Assembly: GCA_003024175.1 (NCBI GenBank)
Contig: MDYQ01000343.1
Location: 1 to 42,847 of the forward strand
Direction: 5' to 3'
DNA length: 42,847 nucleotides
From: Planoprotostelium fungivorum
Taxonomy: Eukaryota > Evosea > Variosea > Cavosteliida > Cavosteliaceae
The position numbers and the translations under genes were made by a program. Positions within the stretch are counted from its first letter, which is position 1; every line of letters starts with the position of its first letter. Of this stretch, positions 33,157 through 42,847 are shown piece by piece. Under the pieces are notes generated by a model. That model ran no database searches. It was not told where the DNA came from and saw nothing but the letters and a program-made list of their open reading frames with translations.

Positions 33157-36100
33157 ATGTCCTCTAAACGCAAGCAGAGGTGGGTCGAACTGTCTGAAGA
33201 TGATTCGAGATACCTGAACGATGTCATAGGAATACGCTGAGGAGATCGTCTCTCATTTTGAGTGGAAACGATAGATTATGTGAATATGTGGCGCATATCA
33301 CGCTCAAAGACATGAGCTCGTTCTTTGATGAAGAACATCCGAAAGGTAGTGCATCCATCGTGGAGTCTATCATTTGGCTGAATGATTCAGTCACAACTCC
33401 AAAAGCTATACATCCCATCGAGATCAAGAGTCGGTACCCAGCAGAAGACCACGAAGAAAATGCATTCGACCCTGGATGCAAGATCTTTGCATTTCCTGGA
33501 GAGCTGAGATTCACTAGAAACTCTTCGCCCATCTCCGTCCATTCGTTCATATCCACCAGTGTCGATGGAGCAAAGACATATGGGTATGGATTAAGCTTCA
33601 TCATTCACACAATTACAATCCGTATCCCCTACGACTTACCTTTCTGATAAATCTTCACAGTTTCTGTTGCACTCGACATCGAAAGCTGAGGTACCGTATG
33701 CGAATCATTTTTCAACCATTCTAACAATCAAACAGATCCTCTGACGATGTTTTCTTCCCGGAGGTCTGCTTCTCTCATGTCACACGTCTCATTCACATCC
33801 ACATTAACCCCATTCAGGTCCTGTGCATACAGTCTAAACTTCCATTCATACAGACGATCGAGACGTCACTGAGAGACTACCCTTATCCCAACTTGGCCGA
33901 AGACCAACCCTTCCCAGGTATCCCCACGACATCATCATCATCTGATCCTGATGCTTTGTCCAGACTATCTATTAAAAGACTTATACATACATCTAAACCG
34001 TGTCAAGCTACCGCTGCAACCCAATTTAAAGATCGAGCTTCCCATCTGCAATGTGAGTCGATCGATCGTCCATCAGATTAACAATAAAAGGTGGATTTCA
34101 AGATTTTATTCACGAGGTTACACCCAACACACATCTGCAAGATATTAGAAGGTGAGAGACGAGGAGGAGACGTCAGACGACTGATCAGGACAGCCATCAT
34201 GAACGAGAGGAAGATCCTGTTCAAAGGTTCACAATACGTGTTGGTCAGTTGTATAGAGGCTATACTTCACATGCTATGGCCATTCGAATGGCCTCACATG
34301 TGATGACATCATCATCATCATCATCCATCACACATCCATCATACATCCATCATGACGATCTCTATGTGACATTCGAACAAAGAGACTGAGAGGAGACAGA
34401 TACATTCCCATGGCCCCCAGCATCGTCCACAACGGTATGGACATGAACCATGTTCTCATCGAGACGTGCTTCATGCCCTTCATCATCGGTGTGTCAAAAG
34501 AATCTCTCGAATTCAAAGAACCTCTCAAACCACCCGAAGACGTGAGCATTCATCTCACACGTCCGTTTTATTCTATTTTATTTCATTTTATTCGATTTGA
34601 ATTCTGAAGAATGAAGGTGGTAATTGTAGATCTGGACGATGATACGGTGGATATGGGAAACGAACCTTCTGCTCCCTGGCCAGGTGATACGAAATTTCCA
34701 TCACTTTTCACTCACTCTTCTCAGAAAAACACGAGAAGATTCTCGTCGAAGCCATGAGCGACCTCGCACTCATCTGCATGTTTCCAAACATTCCACAAGA
34801 TAGGGTGAGCTCTATAATTCAGAAGAGTGTCTGACTTCACCACAGGAGACGACAGTCAACGAAGACATCGTGAAGAGGTTGGCCGTGCCCGACGGCATGA
34901 AAGAACCACCGAAGATCATACAACCAAAGGCAGTACCTCTCAACGGTGCGTCGTAAGGACGAAAAAAGTGGCTGATTGTAGACAGCCGAATTCGCCCTGA
35001 GAAAGTCTCAGGATCACGGGTGGGTATTGAGAGTCGTGAACAGCCTCAAGATTTCTGCGGATCATACGGTGGGTATCGATCATCTACAACGAGCCTAATT
35101 CTCCACAGAAGTCAGAAAATGACGTGAACGATCTGTTAGAGATGCGTACGAAGATTCTATTGGTCTTAGCTTCTCTCTTTCGGGTATGATGTCACACGTG
35201 ATGTCATGGGTCTCACCTTCTCAGAATTTTCTCGATTACGTAACCGAGCCAACGGAGGAACAGATGAACGACCCAAAATTCCATTACTTCCAACACGAAT
35301 CTTTCCTAGGTAGTGTACCTGAGAGCTGTCAGGTGATCGTATACGTAAGATGGAATCTCCACTGATTCTCTACAGCTTTTCTTGAGTCGATTCATCAAGG
35401 GACAAGTTTGGTCGTGGTTCATTCAAGAATATTGTTTCATCAAGAGGAACGAGGACCCCTTCTTATTCAGAGTCAACGAAGCGAGGGAGGCTGCCAACAG
35501 TATGTTGGGTGAGTCCCAAAAATTTGGGACGAAATGTGACGGAAATTTCGCAGAATCGCAGCATTTCCAGGAAATCTTGTGGACGATGCAGTGCACCATC
35601 GGTGGTGACGGCGACCGTCCCATTTATTTGGTCCAGGTAGAGATGAGTAGCTCGAGGCTGAACTTCTGGGCTATCGATGAAGAATCATCTGAGGCTGATT
35701 TCCTCGCGAACCCGGACGATCACAACCTCATGGTGTTGGTGCACACCATAGACATCAACGGTGATTTCATCTCATTTCATTTCAATATCTCTGTACTCCT
35801 CTTTTTCATCTCATGTGATTGCTGTCACGATTCATTTCATTCTATCTCACGGATTCACTTGCCTCTCATTTTCTCTTCTTCAAAGATTCATTTCCCTCTC
35901 GTTTTATCTCCATCACGAATTGATCTCCTTTCTATCTCATAGATTCATTTCCTTCTCATTTCATCTCCTTCTCTCCACAGCTTCCCCTCCTTCTCTCATC
36001 TTGTCTCCCACGACTTGACCTCCCTCTCAACACAATTGACCCGTTCGACAGATCAGACGGTGGTGGAGGTACCACTGGAAATCCTGGAAGGTTTCCCTCT

Positions 36101-37502
36101 CACCATATCTGTCAACTACAGCAGAGAAGATGGAGGTGTCACCATGTTCGCAGAGACATCAGAGGCCAGACGCTCCCTATCTGAAGCCATACGCTGCATC
36201 ATCCTCAAGAAGAGAAAACTGGTGGAGATTTCAGATTTTGGCGGGAAACTGACGGCGATAGAATGCGAGTGGATCGACGCGTCAGGTCAACATGGCCAAG
36301 ATGGATCAATTGTTCAAAGTCATGGGAGGGCACAAAAGAGTGGGCCCGTCTACAACGGACCTGTTCAACTCCACCGTGAGTATTCTCTTCGTTTCTATCA
36401 TGATAATAGAATAAAATAGAATAAATCTGACCTAGAATTAGATGCAGAGATCGTTCAGTGTGATCCACAGGAGTCAACCACCTAGTCCGAGGCTATTGTA
36501 CGCAGAATACAAGCGTCACTCGATCTTGCAACAAGAACACGAGACGAACGAGGAGTACATGAAGAGAGAAGAGGCGAAGAAGAAGTTTGGATCACAAGTG
36601 AGTCGTTTTCCATGCAGATGATCATCGTCGTGATCGATGATCGATGATCAAAGATGATCGTCATGATGATATGATCATCACCATCATGACGAGAGTGCTG
36701 ATGGATGACAACTCTTCAGGGAACAGTGGGCAGGAAGATGAGCAAACTGTTCAACAGCCAAAGGAGTCCATTCATCTCCGACGCCACACCCGCCCCCTCC
36801 GTCCAGAAGAAATTCGGCAGAAAGTTTGTAGAAATTTCATCTCCCCCACTGATCCACCCAGGAGCGTGTACAAATCCAAAACCGAGGAGACGATAAACCC
36901 TGAAACCGACGCCACCGTACAACTCAAGACGGCGGCGGCGGCCAGTTTCTCTTCGATCAAATCTTGTTCCCTCCGCATATTGGAGAGAACACAGAAGATG
37001 CAGAAATCAGACGGAATCTTCTTGGACTCCGTGCTCAAATCACTCATGATGGTGAGAAGAGAGAGACGGTGTGTGGAGGTACTGAGAGGGAGTAGAGTGC
37101 AGAAGAGGGAGTCATCACTGAGGAGTCGATCATGGCACACATGGATGATGATGATGGAGGAGACACCGAACATTACGTGGAAGGTGATCACATCGTCTCA
37201 TCATCACTTGGCATTGATCATCACATCATTACCAAATGAGTCACACATCACCTCTCATCATCCCACATGACACATGCACACATGGACCTTCACGTGATGA
37301 CAGAGAGATAGGTATGGCCAGAAGCCTGGTAGAGATCCAGAGCTTCAGCGAGGGTCTCCTGGCCAGCATCCAGAATCCACGCATAGAGCCCGAGCAGCTG
37401 AAGAAGAACTTGACGTTACTCTCACAGATGGCTAAGGTGAGCGGACGAACAGAAGAGTGACTGAGATGATTTCAGGTCATCAAGGGGTCCATCAATCTGT
37501 GA
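33157..37502 (+). CDS. DENN-domain protein (putative Rab GEF)
   Basis: Start ATG at 33157 (MSSKRKQRWVELSEDD), stop TGA at 37500-37502 after VIKGSINL; many short exons. The tripartite DENN module is visible. The u-DENN part contains CKIFAFPGELRF and HSFISTSVDGAKTYGYGLSF. The central DENN part has VLCIQSKLPFIQTIETSLRD, DFKILFTRLHPTHICKILE and the most conserved stretch, NERKILFKGSQYVLVSCIEA followed by ILHMLWPFEWPHM. The d-DENN part includes EETTVNEDIVKRLAVPDG, LDYVTEPTEEQ and FLSRFIKGQVWSWFIQEYCF. The C-terminal half (35560-37502) is unrecognised: a beta-rich region (GDRPIYLVQVEMSSSRLNFW, VEVPLEILEGFPLTISV), Ser/Arg-rich linkers and closing helices. DENN proteins act as nucleotide-exchange factors for Rab GTPases in vesicle traffic; which Rab cannot be told. 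An AATAAA lies at about 37561. Confidence 0.85.
35755..36010. repeat. Tandem ttcatttc/ctcat-rich repeats in a DENN-gene intron
   Basis: Degenerate copies of a pyrimidine-rich unit (gattcatttccctctcattt and variants) fill an intron between DENN-protein exons, here about 250-280 nt against the usual 40-60 nt in this window. Coding continues after about 36050 with TDQTVVEVPLEILEG. Confidence 0.6.
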
Positions 37503-37704
37503 AGTGAAAATATAAAATTTTGTCTCTCTTCGTGTCCACTGCCCTCATGGTCATGGATTATAATAAAGAGTGCGTTTCTACTTGTGCTTCTCCTCCATTG
37601 AGATGAAGGAGAGTCTATGAATGTCATACGAGACCCACACTGTCACAGAGAGTTTGGTGTTGGGTGGTAAGATAATCATCACGAGAATTGTTATGTGTGG
37701 TAGA

Positions 37705-39306
37705 TCAGTTTATCTCTTCTTGCTTGCTCGACCTCTGCTCGGCTGATTTCTTCAAGATCATCTGTGTCACCGCATTGTATCTGGAACGCATAGGTTGGAT
37801 CAAAAGCGTATTGTACGTCATGAATGGTCCTACAAGAGGATGAGACATCAGAAGCTCTACGATGTCGATGTGGGATTTAAGTGCTGCTTGGACGATGGCC
37901 TTGTGATCTTGAGCTGATGGATCTACACGAGAATCGGCCAAGAGTAGCCGGACTATCTCTGTACGGCCACTCGATGACGCAGTTACGATGGCATAATTGT
38001 CCTCGGCTGACGGATCCACCTTTGCATGAGCCAACAGAAGTTGCACGATCTCAGTGTGTCCGTGCTTTGAAGCGCCTCTGATGGCCTTGTTGTTCTGTGC
38101 TGATGGATCCACACGAGGGTCGGCCAGCAGCGCCCGTACCAACTGGATGCAGCCGTTGATCGATGCATATCGGATCGTGTAGTTGTCTAGCACTGATGGA
38201 TCTGCGAGCGGATGGGCCAGCAGATGGCACTCGATTGCTTCAGGGTCATCGCCATCCACCTGGCCCGTTTCTCTGCAAAGCGTTCGCTTCCACGCTGCCC
38301 TCTGGTCGTATCTGAGGAACACCTTTGCCATTCTATTTTCTTCCGGTAGAGTACTGCTGATGGCCTGACTGTTCTGACCCACCAAGGGATGAGACAGTAG
38401 AAGCTTGACCGTTCTGCTACCACCTCTGGCTACTGCTCTTCTGATCGTTTCGTTGTCTTGTACTGATGGATCCACTCGGTCGTCGGCCAACAACGCTCGC
38501 ACAATGTCGTAGTCTGTTGCGTGCCTGATGGCATACTGATCGTCTGCTGACGGATCTACGCGTGGATGGGCCAGAAGCAGCCGCACTGTATCGTAGTTTT
38601 TTGCGTGTCTGATGGCGTACTGGTTTTCTGCCGATGGATCGACTCGTCGATCGGCCAGGAGCACCTCCACCGTCTTGATGTAGGATTGAGGGTTGTAATC
38701 TCCAGATATTGCCCTCTTGATGGCCGCCTGGTCTTGTGCTGATGGATCCACGCGAGGGTCAGACAGGAGAAATCTGACCATCCCATGCGAGCCCCTCGAT
38801 GAGGCTTGTACAATGGCATCGTTGTCTTCTGCCGATGGATCGATACGTGGGTGGCCCATGAACATGCTAGCCATCTTGATTCCACAATATAAAGCATTTT
38901 TGAAGGCCTGATTGTTCCGGGCTGATGGATCCACTCGATGGTCGTCCAAGAGAAGTCTGACCAGATCACAATTACCCGTTGAGGATGCACTGATGATTGT
39001 CTTGTTGTCTTCTACTGATGGATCTACACGAGGATCGGCTAAGAGTAGCCGCACAAGCTCGGTTTGACCTTTCTCTACTGCCCTCCTGATGGCCTTGTTG
39101 TCTTGTACGGATGGATCCACTCGAGGGTCGGACAACAGAAGTCTGACCAGATCACAATTGCCCGTCGAAGATGCGCTGATGATGGCTGCGTTGTGTTCTA
39201 CCGATGGATCCACACGAGAATCGGCCAGGAGCAGCCGTGCTATCTTGTTATTTCCACGTTGAGAAGCATTTCTGATGGCCTTGTTGTTCTGTGCTGATGG
39301 ATTCAC
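37705..39306 (-). CDS. Ankyrin-repeat protein, about 16 repeats, long uninterrupted exon
   Basis: A single open frame of 533 codons ends EQRSSKQEEIN and stops at 37705. The repeat unit is about 33 residues with the signature LLLADPRVDPSAQDNKAIRxA...GH, present about 16 times with small changes. Two neighbouring units (about 38480-38640) are shorter because the Gly-His loop is missing (QYAIRHAKNYDTVRLLLAHP, QYAIRHATDYDIVRALLADD). The true N-terminus lies further upstream: a GTGAGC...CTAAG intron (about 39308-39371) joins an exon coding KEELMQLIEE, whose own start is not clear. It has no F-box or catalytic domain. Ankyrin stacks bind other proteins; partner and place are unknown. It is a tandem paralogue of the gene at 39969-41053 in the same orientation, so a local duplication is likely. 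Confidence 0.85.
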   Translation of the reverse strand: MNPSAQNNKAIRNASQRGNNKIARLLLADSRVDPSVEHNAAIISASSTGNCDLVRLLLSDPRVDPSVQDNKAIRRAVEKGQTELVRLLLADPRVDPSVEDNKTIISASSTGNCDLVRLLLDDHRVDPSARNNQAFKNALYCGIKMASMFMGHPRIDPSAEDNDAIVQASSRGSHGMVRFLLSDPRVDPSAQDQAAIKRAISGDYNPQSYIKTVEVLLADRRVDPSAENQYAIRHAKNYDTVRLLLAHPRVDPSADDQYAIRHATDYDIVRALLADDRVDPSVQDNETIRRAVARGGSRTVKLLLSHPLVGQNSQAISSTLPEENRMAKVFLRYDQRAAWKRTLCRETGQVDGDDPEAIECHLLAHPLADPSVLDNYTIRYASINGCIQLVRALLADPRVDPSAQNNKAIRGASKHGHTEIVQLLLAHAKVDPSAEDNYAIVTASSSGRTEIVRLLLADSRVDPSAQDHKAIVQAALKSHIDIVELLMSHPLVGPFMTYNTLLIQPMRSRYNAVTQMILKKSAEQRSSKQEEIN

Positions 39307-39420
39307 CTTAGACGCAGCTGTGTGTATTGTAACTGCTACATATTCGTATGATACTACTGTTGCCGCTCACCTCTTCAATGAGTTGCATAAGCTCTTCTTT
39401 TCTTCCTTCATGTTCTTTGT

Positions 39421-39968
39421 TGTATTTGGGGTGCTGGTCGCTCCATGTTTATCTGCCCAAGTTTGGCTTGTGTGTTCTGCATGGTGGTGGCGAATGAGGA
39501 AATCGTGTGGAATTAGCCATCTACAGTGCTCTTCGTGGAATCATCCATCCACAATCAAGAACAATGCGAGCAGAAACGCGTGACTCCAGCTGAAAGCGGC
39601 ACTCTGACGCTACAAATCAGTTGAGTCGTATTCACCAGGAGAAGCATCTGAAACTCAAAAACCGAAGAATGCAGTCCTTGCTGGAATTGATTGATCTGGC
39701 ATTGAAGGTCTATCTGAAATCTTGAAACAAACTTCGTCACTCTCTTAAAAGTGTGAGTTCTTCACTCATAATACACATCATATGCTCATCCATATAAGCT
39801 TCAGTAAGAAGGTCAAACCAATCGTTCGGTTAGATATAGGGGTGGTGTCCTCCAGAACAGAGACGAAGGGATGGTCCCATGCTCTTGACGAATAAATCAT
39901 CCGAAAACAAATTTCCGAAACTGCTATGTTCGCTAAGTGGATGTGTTTCTCACATATACATAGCGTTT
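39421..39968. other. Stretch between the two ankyrin genes
   Basis: About 550 bases with no complete gene. The left part may contain upstream exons or the leader of the 37705-39306 gene. A leftward open frame at 39778-39972 overlaps the 3' end of the next gene and has no recognisable content. No tRNA or repeat was found. Confidence 0.35.
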
Positions 39969-41053
39969 TCAAGTTTCATTTTCGGGGTTCAGAAGTGCTC
40001 CAAATATTTTCGCGAAAACCTCGTTGTGGAACCGCTCAATAGCTGATGGATCTACACGGCATTTTCGCTGCGTTGTAGATGAGAAAAATCCGGGAAAATT
40101 ATCTCACGTGTAGGTTGAGGGGGCGATCGAATCTGGAAGCGTAGCGGTATACGCTGATAGCTGCTGATGGATCTACACGTGGATCGGCCAGAAGCAGCTG
40201 CACTGTCTGGAGATGGCCCCTGGATGATGCTCCCTTGATGGCTGCCTGGCCTCGTGCTGATGGATCTACACGTGCATCGGCCAGAAGCAGCTGCACTGTC
40301 TTGTGATGGCCTCGAAATGATGCTTCCTTGATGGCCTTCTGGTCTTGTGCAGATGGATCCACGCGAGGATCGGACAAGAGAAGACTGACCATCTCATGCT
40401 GGCCGCTTAATGATGCGTTGATGATAGCCTCGTTATCTTGTGTAGATGGATCGACGTGAGGGTACATTAAGAGAAGCCTAACTAAGTCACAATGACCCCC
40501 CGACACTGCATTGATGATGGCCTTGTTGTCTCGTGCTGATGGATCCACACGAGGGTCGTCCAAGAGAAGCATGACGAGATCACAATTGCCCCTCGACGCT
40601 GCAATGATGATGGCTTCGTTGTCTTCTGCTGATGGATCCACGCGAGGATCGGCCATCAGTAATCGCGCCATCTGATCTCCAGAATGCATCATTGCGTTTC
40701 TGATGGCCAGGTTATTCCATGCTGATGGATCCAGCTTGCCGCGAGACAAGAGGTAACGGACAGATCTCATCTTGTGCTTTGTCGCTGCCAGATAGAGGTC
40801 GTAGTCAGTCAGCCAGTCCGTGATACCGTCCACTATAGAAGGTGAGGGGGTGTGGTAGACAAGCAGTCTCACTGAGGTCTTTCCACAACTTGCAGGTGCT
40901 GCGAAGGATGGCGAATCGTCTCCTCCTTGTGTTGTGAGAGTGGGGGCAACGAACAGTTTTCCAATTCGTAGTGCAATCCTCGACACCTTCATTCAGCACA
41001 AGTTGTAAGATGACTCTCGTAATATCGTGACTGGAGAGGATTCCGTCCGTCAT
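39969..41053 (-). CDS. Ankyrin-repeat protein, about 8 repeats, with F-box-like N-terminus
   Basis: The proposed start is the ATG at 41051-41053 (MTDGILSSHDITRVILQLVL). The first exon codes a helical segment with RFAILRSTCKLWKDLSETAC, resembling the end of an F-box-like domain. A frame change near 40800-40850 must be an intron, or a frameshift if the gene is damaged. Then come DYDLYLAATKHKMRSVRYLL and seven ankyrin units with signature LLLADPRVDPSAxDNxAI. A GTGAGA...CGCAG intron of 40 nt (40068-40107) joins a last exon that begins RKCRVDPSAIERFHNE and stops at 39969-39971 (TGA). Without this splice the frame ends early at 40099. It is a paralogue of the neighbouring gene. Its 5' end is 160 bases from the stop of the P450 gene on the same strand. 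Confidence 0.8.
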
Positions 41054-41213
41054 CTGTTGGCGATGGAAAGAAGATGTGCGTTCGCGAGATGATGCGACAA
41101 TAAAATACAGGTGTAGACATACCTGTCACACGACATAGATTCTCATCTCTCCTCTTTCCTCATAGTCTTTCCTCTCTAACCATAAGAAGACGACAAACCG
41201 AGCTTCTCCCGTT

Positions 41214-42847
41214 TTATTCTCTCTTCCTCTCCGTTGGAACCAACTTTAGACTCTTTGGCTGCGTCGTCACCGTGGCTTCTATTCTCAATTGGGCCCACAC
41301 GTCCGGTCGGAACACCACTCTCCTCAACATGAAAGCCAAGACGGCCTTCATCTCTAAGATGGCAAACTTCTGTCCGATGCAGCTCCTGTCTCCCTTCGAG
41401 AAGGGAATGTTCGACAGCGGCGTCATGTTCTTCTCGTCTTCGAATCTCTCCGGGAGGAAGAGGGTGGGTTCTTTAAAGTAGGCGGGGTTCAGCTGTGCGG
41501 CGGACAGGTGAAACATCAGATCTTGACCTTTCTTGAAGTGGTAGGGACCTAGAGTGGTATCACGGGTGGTCTGTCGAGGGGTGGCGTCTGGGTGAGTCAG
41601 TTCCCGCCTGAATCGAAAGTTTGAATTTCGAACGGACTCACTGGCGGGAGGGTAGAGGCGGAGCGTCTCTTTGATGACCATGTTAAGGTACTTGAGATTG
41701 TTCAAGTCGCTCATGCTGATGTCATCGCGATCGCCGATGACATCACTGATCTCCTTCAGTATCTGTCTCCCTCGTTATTTCTGCGACCATTTTCCCGCCA
41801 AAAACTTCACCTTTTCTTCGATTCGTGGCTGGCTGCTGACGAGATGGAAGGCCCACGCCATGGTGTGAGCAGTCGTATCGTGACCTGCAAAGAAGAAGGT
41901 GATGCACTGATCGATGATGTTGCTGTTTGATAATGAGTTGCCCTCAGTGTCCGTAGATAACAAGAGGAGATCGACGAAATCTCTCTCGTTGATTTCTTCC
42001 TCGTTGGCCTTCTTGTGTTCTGTCGGCCGTCAGTTTTGACATTCGACTTTACAACTCACCCAGCAGCTGGCGACGGTGAGAGATGATGTCTCCTATTTCT
42101 CTTCTCAGTGTGTTCATCGTGCTATTGAATTTGTACCTGAGATCAAGATGAATTCAATTTGCTGCGTGATATCGGGACGTCCTCACACGTGGTATGGACT
42201 GTAAGCTCTGAATGGATTGTAGAATCTAGCTTGTATCTCGTGTGCTCCCTCGTTCATGCATTCTAAGATGGTTTCTGTCGCGTCTTCAGTCATCGTCCAT
42301 CGTGTCACATGATGGACTCACTCATCTGTTTCGACTTGGTGTCTTTCACTCCAAAGAGGGTTCTGGCGATGATTTCGATGGCCACTTGAACTGTGTAATG
42401 GTCGATGTCTACAGATCTCATGTAGCCGTGCGTCGATGGTTCTCGGATGAGCGAAATCATCTGATCGGTGGCCTCTTTCGCACATTGCAACATGATGGGG
42501 ACGAAGACCTGGAGTTGGGTCAATACACTCGAGTGATGGACGGGACAGACCTTCTCCATGTTGTTGATGTGAAATGTCTGAGAGATCAACTTGTGATTCA
42601 TCCTCCACTGAGCCCCGCTGGCCACCAAGATGGAATCTTTTCCTTTCAAACGGATGAGTTGAAGACGAACGGTGATTTGATCGTCTCACCAACGAATTGT
42701 TTGACGACGTCGTAACCACTGGACTTGTCTTCAAATGCATCGCTGCTGAAGAATTCTTTGGCTAATTGGACATCATTGAAGAAGACGAGCGGCATCTTGA
42801 AGACGTGGATCTTGTAGATGGGTTTGGAACAGTTCCACCTGTCGATC
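41214..42847 (-). CDS. Cytochrome P450, 5' end cut by the window edge
   Basis: Stop TAA at 41214-41216 after PTERKRE; coding runs leftward from beyond 42847 through at least seven exons. Visible P450 features in order are a C-helix GAQWRMNHKLISQTFH, an I-helix FFFAGHDTTAHTMAWAF with the oxygen-activating AGxDTT, the K-helix VIKETLRLYPPAS with ExxR, the PERF-type FLPERF, and the heme loop FSKGDRSCIGQKFAILEMK with the Cys ligand. An intron near 41745-41795 restores EEKILKEISDVIGD in frame. The N-terminal membrane anchor is outside the window. It is probably an ER monooxygenase acting on a hydrophobic substrate; the AGHDTT and PERF motifs fit the CYP4/CYP3-like range, but no family number is assigned. 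The His in place of the usual C-helix Arg (WxxxR) is unusual. The stop codon overlaps an AATAAA. Confidence 0.92.

Noticed and set aside
40041-40060. Stray copy of the gatggatctacacg ankyrin signature, first read as a broken repeat
   Set aside because: A 40-nt intron places it in frame as part of the last exon of the ankyrin gene.

Overview
This is the end of a eukaryotic chromosome. It opens with about ten copies of the TTTAGGG-type telomere repeat, read here as CCCTAAA, and then becomes gene-dense. Almost every recognisable protein is split by very short introns (about 38-60 nt, mostly GTGAG...AG). Intergenic gaps are short and genes lie on both strands. The gene set is that of a free-living protist: ankyrin proteins of the type common in amoebae, an RTA1-like membrane protein, a flagellar-type NDP kinase, a golgin and a DENN protein. 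An amoebozoan or similar protist is my best guess, but the sequence alone does not fix the taxon.

Layout. 1-70 telomere repeats. 102-3351 (-) a multi-exon or decayed DDE-transposase-like gene beginning 31 bases from the telomere repeats. 3627-7638 (+) a large Lys/Glu-rich, probably nuclear protein of unknown function. 8194-8958 (+) a 5'-truncated Ty3/Gypsy relic (integrase C-terminus plus chromodomain). 9819-10781 (-) an RTA1-family multi-pass membrane protein. 11562-12833 (+) an IQ / NDP kinase / Dpy-30 protein of the NME5/RSP23 type. 12906-14736 (-) an ankyrin protein ending in a CaaX prenylation box. 15431-17370 (+) an Arc1p/AIMP1-like tRNA-binding cofactor. 17730-20375 (+) a PHD-finger protein with four winged-helix-like repeats. 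20494-21623 (-) a two-RRM RNA-binding protein. 21866-27587 (+) a GRIP-domain golgin. 27971-30145 (+) an unrecognised type I membrane protein. 30358-32078 (-) a secreted Cys-rich protein with a LamG-like domain. 32676-32885 (-) a tiny single-helix membrane protein. 33157-37502 (+) a DENN-domain protein. 37705-39306 and 39969-41053 (-) two tandem paralogous ankyrin proteins. 41214-42847 (-) a cytochrome P450 cut by the right edge.

No operon or gene cluster with a shared pathway is visible. Loose themes are membrane traffic (golgin and DENN), RNA and translation (Arc1p-like and RRM) and chromatin (PHD protein, chromodomain relic). The most notable items are the four-repeat PHD protein, the IQ-NDPK-Dpy30 architecture, the prenylation box on an ankyrin protein, the subtelomeric transposase and the unrecognised domains at 3627-7638 and 27971-30145. 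I found no CRISPR array, rRNA or tRNA by eye. Exon borders were placed by hand from GT/AG sites and reading-frame continuity, so multi-exon spans are more reliable than the individual splice sites.
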